Shown one piece after another: positions 10,430-20,754 of a DNA stretch of 64,000 nucleotides. Made by a program: the position numbers and the translations under genes. A model generated the notes under the pieces. That model ran no database searches. It worked only from the letters and a program-made list of their open reading frames with translations, and was not told the DNA's origin. The first letter of the stretch is position 1, and every line of letters begins with the position of its first letter. Source of the stretch: Arctopsyche grandis (Eukaryota; Arthropoda; Insecta; Trichoptera; Hydropsychidae); assembly GCF_051622035.1 (NCBI RefSeq), contig NC_135365.1, positions 16,968,001-17,032,000 of the forward strand, given 5' to 3'.

Positions 10430-10610
10430 TTTGACCTTTAACCGGTTGGACGATTTTCGGTCGGACGTTTTATCATCTGGGCTTTTTATCGTCTGGATAC
10501 TTATCAGATGGGCATTCTATCGTGGTGCCCTTGTCGTTGGATCTTATATCACTGGACCTTATGTCGTGATACGGTTGGAATGTTGCATTTTCGATAGATT
10601 GTTTGACAAA
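10430..10610 (+). repeat. ~16-bp-period array, locus 1
   Basis: Repeating phrases of the type GGACGATTTTCGGTC, GGACGTTTTATCATCTG, GGCTTTTTATCGTCTG and GACCTTATGTCGTG follow each other every 15-17 bp. The pattern (G-A, then TTTT or TTAT, then CG-based end) recurs at 13035, 14088, 19286, 27885 and 51750, each with its own wording. Confidence 0.55.
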
Positions 10611-11744
10611 TAATTCAGAATATTAAGCTTTGAAAACAAACAAGATCTTATTTATAATGGTAGGCTACTTAAGGTATTTTTGTATGCACAAAAATGAAAA
10701 ATTATACTCATTACTTCAAGACAGATTATTATAATTAAAAATTAAAAATATATTTTTTTTGTCCATAACTAGGATCCTGTTTTAAAAGTCACGGCACGCT
10801 ACTGGTACATGTATTATACTTGTCCACGGTGATGAAACTTATACAACACGGTAATAAAATGGTTTTGTGCCAATTATCTTATGATAGTACAAATATAATA
10901 ATAGTTTATATGTGAATGAAAATATATCCAGATTATCTAATATGGTATTAGTATGTGGGACCAAATCACAATATTTTCGAACCATGTAGTTGTAAGCTGC
11001 GAATTTCAGTGTGCTTCTAGAAATCGATATACCGAGTGGTGGAAACTTCGATTTAGGGAATTCGTGGTCTTGCAGTAACACCAGCGATAGTCAACATTTT
11101 CGCCGCGGGTAAGTGTATGGCGGATAAACGGGAATCCATTCGATATGAACGTGACGGTTCAATTCGGCGGTCGGCCGCAGATAAGAGCCGAGCTAGCGTT
11201 TCCGGTTGCCGGTTAAACCGGATAAAACCGTCACCAGCCGCTGATTGGAATTGTTCTCGAGATTCGGATAGTGCGAAAAGATAATGGCGTTTCGTCGGCG
11301 GCAGAACGATCAACTGCTGCCGGTTATCTGAAATTAACCGTGTCTTTGAACGGTTGGAACCGTACGTGAAAGTTGACAGACGGGTATTAATTATGTAGTT
11401 ACATATGTACATATGAGTAGTTCAGGCGAGATGAACCTGATGTGTAACGGCTTTTGGATGATAATGCACTGTCGGACTCTCCTTTGGGAAAATCTTGATA
11501 TTAAGTCTACCGAGTATTTATGAAACAAATATACGAGTATATTTATTTTAACATAGATACATATACATATACTAGGAAGACCTAACAAGTAATCCAAAAT
11601 CCATCTTCCTAGCTAATTATAAACATAGCACCATTTTTTATTAGAAAAATCACTTAATTTCAAGATGCTGAAAAACGCTAAATGAACTATTAATTAATTA
11701 ATGAATTGATCCATAGAGACATCTATGGATTTAGACTGGTACAT
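10611..11744. other. Intergenic; GC-richer block 11040-11400
   Basis: 11040-11400 is GC-rich with recurring CCGGTT/AACCGG and shows no match to window repeats. A 119-codon minus open frame spans it but lacks any recognisable domain and is composition-driven. It may be conserved non-coding DNA. Confidence 0.4.
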
Positions 11745-11945
11745 AAATTTTTACATATTGTACATGAATCAAATTCAGATATTGGTGACATAGTGGGTAG
11801 GATGGTTTTTGCCAATTTGATGGAGGAACCGTTTCAACAATTAAATCAGATAAATGAGCAAACTCTGATAGCAAACGATCAATTTGGAGTCAAACGATCA
11901 AATCCCAAACTTTGTCTCACGACCAAATCGTTTGCAAGCTAAGAA
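11745..11945 (-). mobile_element. SINE fragment (minus)
   Basis: Minus strand carries the SINE body: GGAGTCACAAATCC-like region degraded, TTGCCAATTT near 11811-11820 as its complement, and 'GAAACGGTTCCTCC'. The head is degraded. Confidence 0.5.
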
Positions 11946-11949
11946 GAGA

Positions 11950-12100
11950 TATGTAAAAATGGCAATGGGTGGGTCAAGTAACTCGAAGAATGGACGTAAG
12001 GTGGATAAAAAAAGTGCTCCAGCACTCCATGGTCCCCGAGAGAATGTAAAAGGGTGAAAGGGAGGCCACGAGTAAGATGAGTCAACGAAATAAGAAAAAC
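11950..12100 (+). mobile_element. RTE-like LINE 3' fragment
   Basis: Phrases ATGGCAATGGGTGGGTCAAG, GAAGAATGGACG, CCCCGAGAGAATGTAAAAGG and GGAGGCCACGAGTAAGATGA match the RTE-like C-terminal region seen at 63246-63715. It is cut by repeat A at about 12105. Confidence 0.6.
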
Positions 12101-12104
12101 CTAA

Positions 12105-12360
12105 TTTACTAAAATATAAAAAATAATTATAAAATAAAATGAAAAGGCAATTTAAACAATATTTCAATAACAATTGTACGACAGTATAAACTATAAATAT
12201 ATAACATGTGTGGGATTTCATGATTAGGATTTCAATCAAAAAGATTTCAATGATTGGGATTTCAATCAAAATTATTATCCAGTCTTTAACTAATGTAATT
12301 AAATATATTACTAAGAGGCTTGGGCCGTGTAAGTACGTATGTAATGATATAAAGGCGTTA
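12105..12360 (+). mobile_element. Repeat A, copy 1
   Basis: A ~255-bp A+T-rich unit: TACTAAAATATAAAAAATAA at the start, a middle with repeated GATTTCAATCAAAAAGATTT, and an end ...ACTAAGAGGCTTGGGCCG and GTAAGTACGTATGTAATGAT. Copies at 13150, 40664 (minus), 49685 and 58710 (minus). No protein. Probably a small non-autonomous DNA transposon. Confidence 0.65.
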
Positions 12361-12374
12361 AAGATAATAAGTTT

Positions 12375-12600
12375 TTGAAATCATTTTCAAATAATGGTGA
12401 CACAGTGGGTAGGATGATTTTGCCAATGTGATGAAAAAACCGCTTCAACAGTGGAATCAGATAAATTGGAAAACCCTAATAGGAAACGATCGACTTAGAG
12501 TCACACATATTCAAGTCACATAGCACGGGATTGAACCCGGAAACCTCTTGGTTCTAAACATAAACGCAACCACCGAGCCAAACTGTTGGTTATAAATATT
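12375..12600 (-). mobile_element. SINE copy with tRNA-like head (minus)
   Basis: The minus strand starts with GGCTCGGTGGTTGCGTTTAT (A-box-like) and has CCGGGTTCAATCCCG (B box), followed by the common SINE body to 'CCTACCCACTGTGTCACC'. This copy has the clearest B box of the family. Confidence 0.65.
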
Positions 12601-12623
12601 AATAATTCAATGTACATACATAC

Positions 12624-12624
<1 letters not shown>

Positions 12625-12720
<96 letters not shown>
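12625..12720. repeat. (TA)n microsatellite
   Basis: About 96 bp of TA repeat with two AAATA interruptions, directly visible. Confidence 0.97.
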
Positions 12721-12721
<1 letters not shown>

Positions 12722-13034
12722 TAAATATTAAATTTGAAATACCCCACTCCCAGAATAGCTTCCCGTTTTTTTCTTCACATGTATTTGCTCGCATTTGTGA
12801 AAGAGCTTAGTCAAATACGGAATAATCAAGTAAAAGTACAATTGTAAAATACATATGTATGTATGTAACTAGCAACTGTTTCGGAAATTTATGCAAATCT
12901 TTTCAATCCTTACAGTCAACATCGAAAACTAAAGCGCTAGCTTTCAAATGGACAGAAATATCTATGTATGTATGTATGAAGTACATATGTACTTTTCAAT
13001 AAACATTACAAAAGCGGCTACGATACATTATAGA
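12721..13034. other. Intergenic, A+T-rich
   Basis: Nothing recognised. Confidence 0.4.
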
Positions 13035-13142
13035 TAGTACCCCGACATTTCGGCACGGTACAACCGAGTGCGGGGTCATTTCGGCGAGTGATTAATAATA
13101 TCAGCGCACCGACACTTTCGGCGCGGCATCATTTGGGGACAT
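13035..13142 (+). repeat. CATTTCGGC array, left arm
   Basis: Phrases CGACATTTCGGCACGG, TACAACCGAGTGCGGGG, TCATTTCGGCGAGTG and ACACTTTCGGCGCGG. The inverse arrangement is at 14088-14185, including GCGCGGTACAACTGAGCGCG on the minus strand. The two blocks look like inverted ends of one ~1.15-kb unit. Confidence 0.6.
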
Positions 13143-13149
13143 TAATAAA

Positions 13150-13415
13150 AAACCTAATGTACTAAAATATAAATAATAATTATAAAATAAAATAAAAAGG
13201 CAATTTTAACAATATTTCAATAAAAAATGTACGACAATATAAACTATAAATATATAAAATGTGTGGGATTTCATGATTAAGATTTCAATCAAAAAGATTT
13301 CAATGATTGGGATTAAAATCAAAATTACGATCCCGGCTTAAACTAATGTAATTAAATATATTGCTAAGAGCCTTGGGCCGCGTAAGTACGTATGTAATGA
13401 TATAAAGACGGCCCA
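13150..13415 (+). mobile_element. Repeat A, copy 2
   Basis: Same order of motifs as copy 1, with TACTAAAATATAAATAATAA at the start and CCTTGGGCCGCGTAAGTACG at the end. It lies inside the unit bounded by the two CATTTCGGC arrays. Confidence 0.7.
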
Positions 13416-13439
13416 AATATTAAATTATATCAAATTGTA

Positions 13440-13690
13440 TACGTGGCACAGCCGATAGACCTACATACGTTGTTTGACTTATATAAATAATTAAATAAAT
13501 AAAAAAATATTCATAACAATAATAAGATAAAAATAAACATGAAATAAAAAAATATGAAACAAGAGAAATACCAAATGAAGAAAAATATAATATCTGAAAC
13601 GGTTACATAATAACTAAAAGAAAACAAACATATTGGAAAAAAAGTATTACAAAAATCTTTCAAATTTGAGAAAGAATTTGTTTTTAAAAA
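13440..13690 (-). mobile_element. CR1-like LINE 3' untranslated part
   Basis: Continues the minus-strand CR1-like fragment beyond its coding remnant. It is A+T-rich and ends in GGTCTATCGGCTGTGCCACG, a phrase like the 3' end of CR1-type elements. Boundaries are approximate. Confidence 0.4.
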
Positions 13691-14087
13691 TATTAAGATT
13701 TTCAGTATATACTACATTGTTAGGATAACTATTTCAAACTGTAGTCACTGTGTTTGAAAAGAACGAATCTCTGATCAATTTATTCGATTTTTCTTTTTGG
13801 AGTCTGAGATTATGACCTCTAAGATTTTCATTAAACGTAATAAGTTTGGAGATAAGACAATTATAAAGATTATTTATTATTTCGAAGACTTCGATTTAGT
13901 CGCCTCTTATTCTTCTGGTCTCCAGTGTAGTGAGATTCATTATTTTCAATCTTTTGTTATAAGAAAGTTCAGAAGGTATCTTTGTAATTCTCCTTTGTAC
14001 CCTTTCGATACATATAACATATTTTTAAAATGAGTATTCCATATACTAAAAGCGTATTCTAATTTAGGTCTGATAAAAATTTTATAA
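13680..14087 (-). pseudogene. CR1-like LINE RT C-terminal remnant
   Basis: Minus-strand translation gives IYKIFIRPKLEYAFSIWN, then in a shifted frame RRITKIPSEL, LTTLETRRIRGD, EVFEIINNL, LRGHNLRLQKEKS and NKLIRDSFFSNTV. This is the order of blocks after the RT domain in CR1-type LINEs. At least two frameshifts or stops break it. It lacks the catalytic RT part, so it is a 5'-truncated dead copy. Confidence 0.75.
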
Positions 14088-14185
14088 ATATCGGACGGTG
14101 CGCCGAAATATCGCTGCGCCGAAATGTTGCGCGCCGAAATGACGTCGCGCTCAGTTGTACCGCGCCCAAATATCGGCGCCCTTTT
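14088..14185 (-). repeat. CATTTCGGC array, right arm
   Basis: Plus strand holds GCGCCGAAATATCG, GCGCCGAAATGTTG, GCGCCGAAATGACG and TTGTACCGCGCCCAAATATC, the inverse of the left arm at 13035-13142. Confidence 0.6.
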
Positions 14186-15653
14186 GTCCAAATGGAAATA
14201 ACGTTTCCGTGTGGACTAAAGTTTATAGATACATATAGGCTGTATAAAATCCGATGAAAGCTCTTTAGTAGTATAAGTGCTAATTCCATTACACCACTGG
14301 TAGAGGATTACCATCGAACGTAGAGGATATCGGAAAATAAAACTTAAAAAATCACATCCCCGTTGCATTGTTCCAAGCTGGGGCACTTTCTATTCGTTTA
14401 TTCATAGAAGCGATTTTAATTTTTAATTTCCAATGTCGTATAATTTTGCGAGCTTAATTGTCGAAGCGCCGTCGGCGAAATTCGATATATAATGTCCGGC
14501 GAACACTTTCAGCTGAAAATTAAATTAAACGACAATGATAATAATAATAGAGACAGGGTAACGACCGTGAAAATGGGGCACCAAATGGAAAACGAAGCAA
14601 AGGTGGAGAGGCCGAAATGATGGCCCTCTGGTTCATAAGGAAATGAAAATTTTTCACTAGAAGCGCATCTGTCCTAACACCTAGAGGGCCGTCTGGCATA
14701 TTATGCTAATGTCCACCCCGTGACAGCCCACACCCCAACCGTTCTAACCTTCGCACGCCCGCAGCTTGCAAAACTTCAAACTAATTTAATAAAGTGGCAT
14801 TGTCGTTAATGCCCGTGGAAAAAGCCTGCTCGGACCGAGGCGGTTCCCGTAATAAAAATTCGCTTCCGACCTCCCGGTTTTTTTCCTCTTTCGCCTTTCC
14901 TTCTCCGCCCCCGTGTTCTTTTTGTTCTATTTTTCCTCTTCTTTTCCCGCCTTTTATAGTGAAAGACGTCCGAAATCGATGCAACGTCGAAAAGTTGTCA
15001 CAATGACGCAAGTTTTAGCGCGTGCGAGCCTCTCCACCGCGTCTTTTCATTTTCTTTTCTTTTTATTTGGTTTTTTTTCTCCCTCGGACGTCTGTATAAT
15101 AAAACGGGCGTATTTTATATGGCGAATAAAAAGTGCCGCAAAGACGACAGCTGCGTTTGCTAAAATGCCTATTTGGATAGATATACAACTGGTCATATTT
15201 CAACAAGCGGACACAATAAAAATATATAGCGGATAGTCTATAAATACATACATGCTTCGCTACTAAGATAGAGATCGAATTGTTTGAACAAAAATGTAGT
15301 CTTATAAGGGTTTTCTGAGATCGAAGTAAAAGACGCAGCAGTGTGGTGACGGTAGTTTATTGTTCTTGATCTGTTGGCCTGTAAGATCGAAATCAAGAAC
15401 AAAACCGCCTAATATTTATACTCAGCGTGTCTCGACACAAAGAAATCATTTATTGACGGTTAGCGAGACCTTATTGGCTGTTGTATACACCTTGTTCATA
15501 GGTCGAGGCCTTTTTGGTGCGAATGCGCGATCAGGTCATCAGTGATGGCAATCCAGTGGTCCACAAGCACAAATATTCTAATTTTTTCGTTACAGTATCA
15601 TCAATTGATTAATTGAAATTGCAATTAATATATAATCGATCATCTGAATAAAC
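14186..15653. other. Intergenic; GC-richer block 14440-15150
   Basis: 14440-15150 has no match to window repeats and mixed GC-richer composition with pyrimidine-rich runs (14870-14950). Opposing open frames of 70-107 codons cover it and none has a recognisable domain. Possible conserved non-coding DNA. Confidence 0.4.
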
Positions 15654-16083
15654 CAGCAGAATAGACTAGTGGTTAGCATGTAATGCTTTGAACAGAATGG
15701 TCGCGGGTTCATATCCCACTGGTTTCTGATCGCCAGACCTTGGATTTGTGACTCCAAGTCGATCGTTTCCTATCAAAAATTGCCAATTTATCTGATTTTC
15801 ATTGAAACGGTTCCAAAAATTTGGCAACCTTATCTATTTTCTCGCAAAATCTCGAGTTTTCAGCAATCTCGAATTTCGCTGAATTGTATAAAATGCTGCA
15901 AATTTACAAATTTGACCGTTAAAAGTCTCTGTGGATGCGAATTGCTATGTATTTACTGAATTTTGCTGAATTGTTTAAAATGCTGCAAATTCATAAATTT
16001 GATCATAGATATTAATTGATTTGTATTTACGCATTGGGGTTACCTGTTAGACCTTCCTCGTATAAATTAAACATAAAATAAAT
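15654..16083 (+). mobile_element. SINE, near full length
   Basis: Head CAGCAGAATAGACTAGTGG with A-box-like TAGTGGTTAGCATGTAATGC and B box CGGGTTCATATCCCA, then the family body (CCAGACCTTGGATTTGTGAC, TTTGCCAATT-like, GAAACGGTTCC), a TGCTGCAAATT segment duplicated at 15892 and 15982, and an end GGTTACCTGTTAGACCTTCC plus an A+T tail. tRNA-derived and Pol III type. Confidence 0.75.
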
Positions 16084-16095
16084 CTGAAAGATAGT

Positions 16096-16330
16096 AGTAT
16101 GGTTTGGTGCTTGCATAAATGCTAAACACCGAGAGGTTCCTTGTTCGGGCCCTGGTTTGATCTCGATTGAAAAAAAATATATTCCGAGTATTTTTGCAGT
16201 GTTGCTTGGTTTCCTATCAGAGTTTGCCAATTTATTGTTGAGACGGTTTCTGAAATTGGCAATCAATCTGCCTACTATTTGTCACTACTATTTGAATATA
16301 ATCTACACATTTATGTATGTATAAGGTTCA
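16096..16330 (+). mobile_element. SINE fragment
   Basis: Contains GAGAGGTTCCTTGTTCGGGC (B-box area), TTTGCAGTGTTGCTTGG, TTTCCTATCAGAGTTTGCCA and 'CCTACTATTTGTCACTACTA'. Lies directly after the copy at 15654. Confidence 0.6.
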
Positions 16331-16745
16331 AAAGTGTTTGCTGCAAATGATTGCAAACCACCCGGCTGAATGCTCATTTCGATTGAATTTTAACTGTTTG
16401 GATTTCAGCATGTACGAAAGACGAGATATTCGTGGGGTTGCGCAGATGACATTTCGATGTACATTGATGATTGGCAATTCTTAAAATTCAGTTGGTTCTT
16501 TCTGGCAAGTTTAAAATGGCAAAACCCGAGACAAAAGTATGAAATGAGTATGCGCCCGCTTGGTTTGCAATCGTTTGTAGCGCAGGGGGTTCAAAACCAT
16601 AGGTGTCGCTTAGGGGCAACGTGTATGTAAAAGTTTTAATTTAATTTAATCCGATTTATTTATTTTTATATACTTGGGAGAGGCGGCGTAACCAATGGTC
16701 CCCGTCGAGCGGCTTGTCAAAAATAATAAATAAATAAAAAATAAA
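16331..16745. other. Mixed sequence with LINE-like tail
   Basis: 16676-16745 reads ...GTCGAGCGGCTTGTC followed by AATAATAAATAAATAAAAAA, similar in form to the LINE tail at 48836-48900. The rest is unassigned. Confidence 0.35.
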
Positions 16746-19104
16746 ATAATATTATATTTTACCACACACAGATCTTTACGAACAGATTGAATTTAAGAAC
16801 ATGTGTGTAAATTTTAAACAACCATAACCGCGAGTGCAATAAAATCGAAATAGCTGCGTTAATGGATGACCATAAAGTGACCGTTCGCTGGTTTATAGCG
16901 TGTTAAATACACAATAAAATGACCCATCAATACGGTTGTTTGCGAGTGTATTACGACGATATTAAATCACTTTATTTACTCCCCGGTAATAACTGTGTAC
17001 ACATATTTATTAAATTAGTCATTAAACAATATTATCATATGAACATATATGTATATGTATGTTGTACATGTATACACATATGTATATATGTATGTTGCAC
17101 TCAGCCTGTATGTATGTCAATATTAAATATTATTATGCAATGTGTAATTTATTTTCATTGCTGAAATCAAGTATAACAAGTTTCTAACGGTATGTTCGCA
17201 GAGAAAAACAAGTTGTACTATTTGTAGGAATAGAATAAAATTAGTTTAGGCTTTACGTTCACAAGGGTAAATTGAGGAAAACTTGGGGCATTTGTGTAAT
17301 AGGGTGTGTGTGTGGGAAGCTTTTGAGTTATTCTCCGGACTATTGGAAAGCTCTCGGCAATCAAACGACGCATTCTTTATCCGCCGCCCTCAAACTGCGC
17401 GAGAATTGTCGCCGGGAAAGTTGTCGCCTCGGGGCGGCGTGGCACGCACTCGACGCCAAGTTTTTAATACCCGAGTCCGAAAAAAGGTCAACCCAGAAGT
17501 TTCGGCAATCAATCGCCTTTCATAAGAACCGGAGCTCGGGCTTCGGCGTGTTCGGGTATTAATCTCGTAACCTAATTTACCGAGAGAAAACTTACATTCC
17601 GAGGAAAAGTTCCGCAACGGAGAGATCAACGCGCGGTCGAGACACAGAAAAACGGACCTTTTTTTATACCTTTTCTTTCATTCTTTGGATTTTCAGTATA
17701 AAACTTGATATTGATTTTATTTATTTGTAATATCTTAAATATAAAATACAAATTAATTTTTATTTTTAAAAGCTTTTTATTATTATACGGTGTTTAGACT
17801 ATTCTAATACATCGGAAAATGAAGTTATTTAAGTATAAAAATATATAATTATATATATTCCGATTAAACAATCAATAGTGTTGTATTATAACTCAATCAG
17901 TTGTATTATATTACAATCAAAATTTAATTTATAAATATATACTTGTAAATACATAAAAGGTAGACTTTATGAAACTTTGCTTTCGTGCTCTGTTTTGGTT
18001 CTATTGGATAACGTGCAAAGTTAAGCACCTTTAAGTTTAACCGTGTGAATTTATTTAGCCAGATAAACAAACTTTTAATATTTATGTACCTTTAAAATGG
18101 TACGTAATTAATTTTCTCGTCTTCATACACTTATATTTATGCATGTAAATTATGTGTAATGTGTAGAGAAGTAAGTGACGAAGGGTAATATTATGTAAAT
18201 TATGCAAATTAAAGGTGGACGTTAAACAACGAGAGAAAACTATTAACGCACAGCGAGAGCGAGATGAGATTATAATTAAAAGATAATGTCCAAGCTTGAA
18301 AAAGGGTTATATAAAAGTTAATAAATCCCGAATAAATATTGATCGTCGCTGATAGAATATGTACTTAATGTCTGATCCGTTCCGAAGTTGGAAGCTGATT
18401 GAGATTTCAAACCACGAAAATAATTTAGGTGCGGTGCGAATCTTGGCAAGTTATAATTTAGTGTAGGGACTGTTAATTAATTTGAATGGGAACAGAGGTT
18501 AAATTGAACTCGCTCGTTAACTGGATACGGTGGCGCTTTTTGCCAATGGCTACTACTTGGCACTACGCACAAACCGACCGGGAAAAACTTGAGACCCGAC
18601 GTCCATTGTATCATTGGGAGAGAGCTTTCAGCGCTAAATTTGTTCTGTGGGGAGGGACGAAAGGGAGAGGGCCTGAAGGAGTTAGTTTGGACTGGAGTTT
18701 GCGTGCCAGACCCAACACCAGAACCACTCGCAGACAAACCCACAAACTTTTCGTTTTCCCCTAACAGACCTTTTCACACTCACTTTCGGGAGCTTTATTG
18801 CCATCGCCCAAGTTTACTGTCAAAAAAGTTTTCGAAACACCAATTTCACGCCGAGAGAAAACTATTTTTTCAGGCACACCCTCATCCCCGTCACTTTCTC
18901 CCTTCATCACATACAGAGCGTACATATATTGAAATATTTGGATTCTTCATATTATACAAATATACATACATACAAATGTTTCTCGCTAATTCGGCTAGTT
19001 CAAATCTGATGATAGTTGCCAAAAGCAATACATCTAATTGAAGTTTGTAAATATTCATTGATTGTGTTTGAATATACATAAAGATACATACATATGTTTA
19101 CAGT
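16746..19104. other. Intergenic; GC-richer blocks 17330-17640 and 18480-18900
   Basis: Two GC-richer blocks show no match to window repeats. Open frames up to 150 codons (18589-19041, plus) exist but run from GC-rich into A+T-rich DNA without domain signs, so I do not call them genes. The remainder is A+T-rich. Confidence 0.4.
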
Positions 19105-19284
19105 GGTTCGGTGATTACTAGTCACAAAGTTACTAAAATCTCTATAATGGAACATCTGGCAGCCGAAAAGTTCATCATACTAACGAGAACTTGAGTGCCA
19201 AATATTGCGTATTCGCGATTTTAATGACAAAAATTGTCTTTGTGACCACCGTAATGTGACTAATAATCCAAATACCGTTTACAG
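19105..19284 (-). mobile_element. Small element M (GGTTCGGTGATT ends), degraded copy
   Basis: Left end GGTTCGGTGATTAC, interior AACATCTGGCAGCC...GAGAACTTGAGTGCC, right end CCGTTTAC. Inverted relative to copies at 24708-24920 and 45758-45962. No clean target duplication here. Confidence 0.55.
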
Positions 19285-19285
19285 C

Positions 19286-19492
19286 AGTGTCACGACGAAC
19301 GTTCCCGGACAAAATAGCGAATGAACAACGCTCCAGACAAAATGAAAACGCTACATAATATTTACAGACAAAACGATAACGACATGATGTCCCGTTTTCA
19401 TTTTGTCCGTAGATATTATGTCGAGTATTAATTTTGTCGGGGACGTTGTGTCGTTCTTCGCTTTGTCCAGGGACGTTTCGTCGTGGAGCCAT
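19286..19492. repeat. Palindromic ~16-bp-period array, locus 2
   Basis: Left part holds CACGACGAACGTTCCCGGAC; right part ends GGACGTTTCGTCGTGGAGCC, its approximate inverse. Between them phrases such as TTCATTTTGTCC, ATATTATGTCG, TTAATTTTGTCG and ACGTTGTGTCG come every 15-16 bp. The whole block could fold back on itself. Confidence 0.6.
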
Positions 19493-19940
19493 ATCTACAT
19501 ACGTTAAAATTCTATTGTCTATTTAAAATATTTTAAGATGCTGTCGCGATCAAAAATGCTGACAGCTTCCAAATTTCCAAATCAGTTACTTTTTTCCTTC
19601 TAAAATGTTTTTAATGTGACGAATGATCATTGTAAAAATTTAAGATAATTTTAACCAACGGCGTAAATTTTTAGATAATGTTAATGATTGAGTCCAATTT
19701 GATCTTAATTTTTCTTTATTTACTCACTTCGTTTAACGTGATAACTTTTGATCATAACACAATGGTCTGTTTAAAATAAATAAATAAATAATATTGCTAA
19801 AAAAAATAATTTTTAACAGCTTTAAATATTTAGTTATTCAAGATAATATATGATACTAAATAAAATTGTTATGATATATTTATATTGGAGGTGTCTTTTC
19901 TAGAGTATATTTTTTCAAAAAAATTAAGAAAAAATATTAA
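19493..19940. other. Intergenic, A+T-rich
   Basis: Near 19768-19792 a TAAAATAAATAAATAAATAA tail suggests another decayed LINE or SINE end. Confidence 0.35.
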
Positions 19941-20240
19941 AGCGTAGCTCAGTGTTTAGGGTATAAAGCTAAAGAGGTCTCGGATTTAGTCCCTGGTTTG
20001 ACCTTCGAATCATTCGCTGTATGATTCGAAGTACTTTTGCAGTGCTGCTGGTCAGGTTTGGATATTTGTAACTCCAAGTGGATCGTTTTCTTTCAGAGTT
20101 TGCCAATTTATCGGATTTAATTGTTGAAATGGTTCCTCACCCAATTGTCCACTTTACCGTAAATTTGTCACCTGCATATTTGAATACATATAATTTCTAA
20201 TTTATAATCCATAAAGTCACTTTGGGGCAGCCTGCAATGG
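19941..20240 (+). mobile_element. SINE, near full length
   Basis: Head AGCGTAGCTCAGTGTTTAGG, B-box area TCTCGGATTTAGTCCC, body TTTGCAGTGCTGCTGG, GTAACTCCAAGTGGATCG, 'GAGTTTGCCAATTTATC', and tail CTTTGGGGCAGCCTGCAATG (compare 62281). Confidence 0.65.
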
Positions 20241-20688
20241 TATAACGGTTAGTATAAATTTAAAAAGATGTACATGTGTATAAGGACTTTGATAACATAG
20301 AAGACTTTATTTTAATTGAAAAATAAAGTAAATTATAAAAATATCATATATCTATGTGAATTCTCAACATGATTTATGAAATGTCTTTATTCAAAAACTT
20401 GGAATTCTAGTCATAAAAAACAATTAATATTAAATTCTCAATGTACAAATTTCAGTATTATTATTCACAAAAATATGTATAAAATTTAATATATATACTT
20501 AAATTATAATCAAATTCATTAGTTTTGTTATTCAACGCCAAATTTACCACGCTCTATACAAGCAAAATATCAAATTAATCGTTAAATAAATTTTATGGTA
20601 ATTGAATGGTTATATTAACCGAAATACCCATCTAAGACAAAAGACGACCCGTTTTCGGATTATTTGATAAAATCGAGTACAATACAAC
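20241..20688. other. Intergenic, A+T-rich
   Basis: Nothing recognised. Confidence 0.4.
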
Positions 20689-20754
20689 CTCCCACCCCCT
20701 TGCCCATAATAGAAAATATGTATACAGATTTACATGAAAGACAGGGGGTGGGAG
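20689..20754. repeat. 12-bp inverted repeat CTCCCACCCCCT
   Basis: CTCCCACCCCCT at 20689-20700 and AGGGGGTGGGAG at 20743-20754 are exact inverses with a 42-bp A+T-rich loop. Confidence 0.8.

Noticed and set aside
12516-12810. Frames with long IYIYIY runs
   Set aside because: They translate the (TA)n microsatellite.
18589-19041. 150-codon plus-strand frame
   Set aside because: Crosses from GC-rich to A+T-rich DNA, has no domain or codon signature, and overlaps opposing frames.
20229-20265. tRNA-like GGTATAACGGTTAG
   Set aside because: Only an A-box-like phrase at the end of a SINE; no cloverleaf or B box follows.
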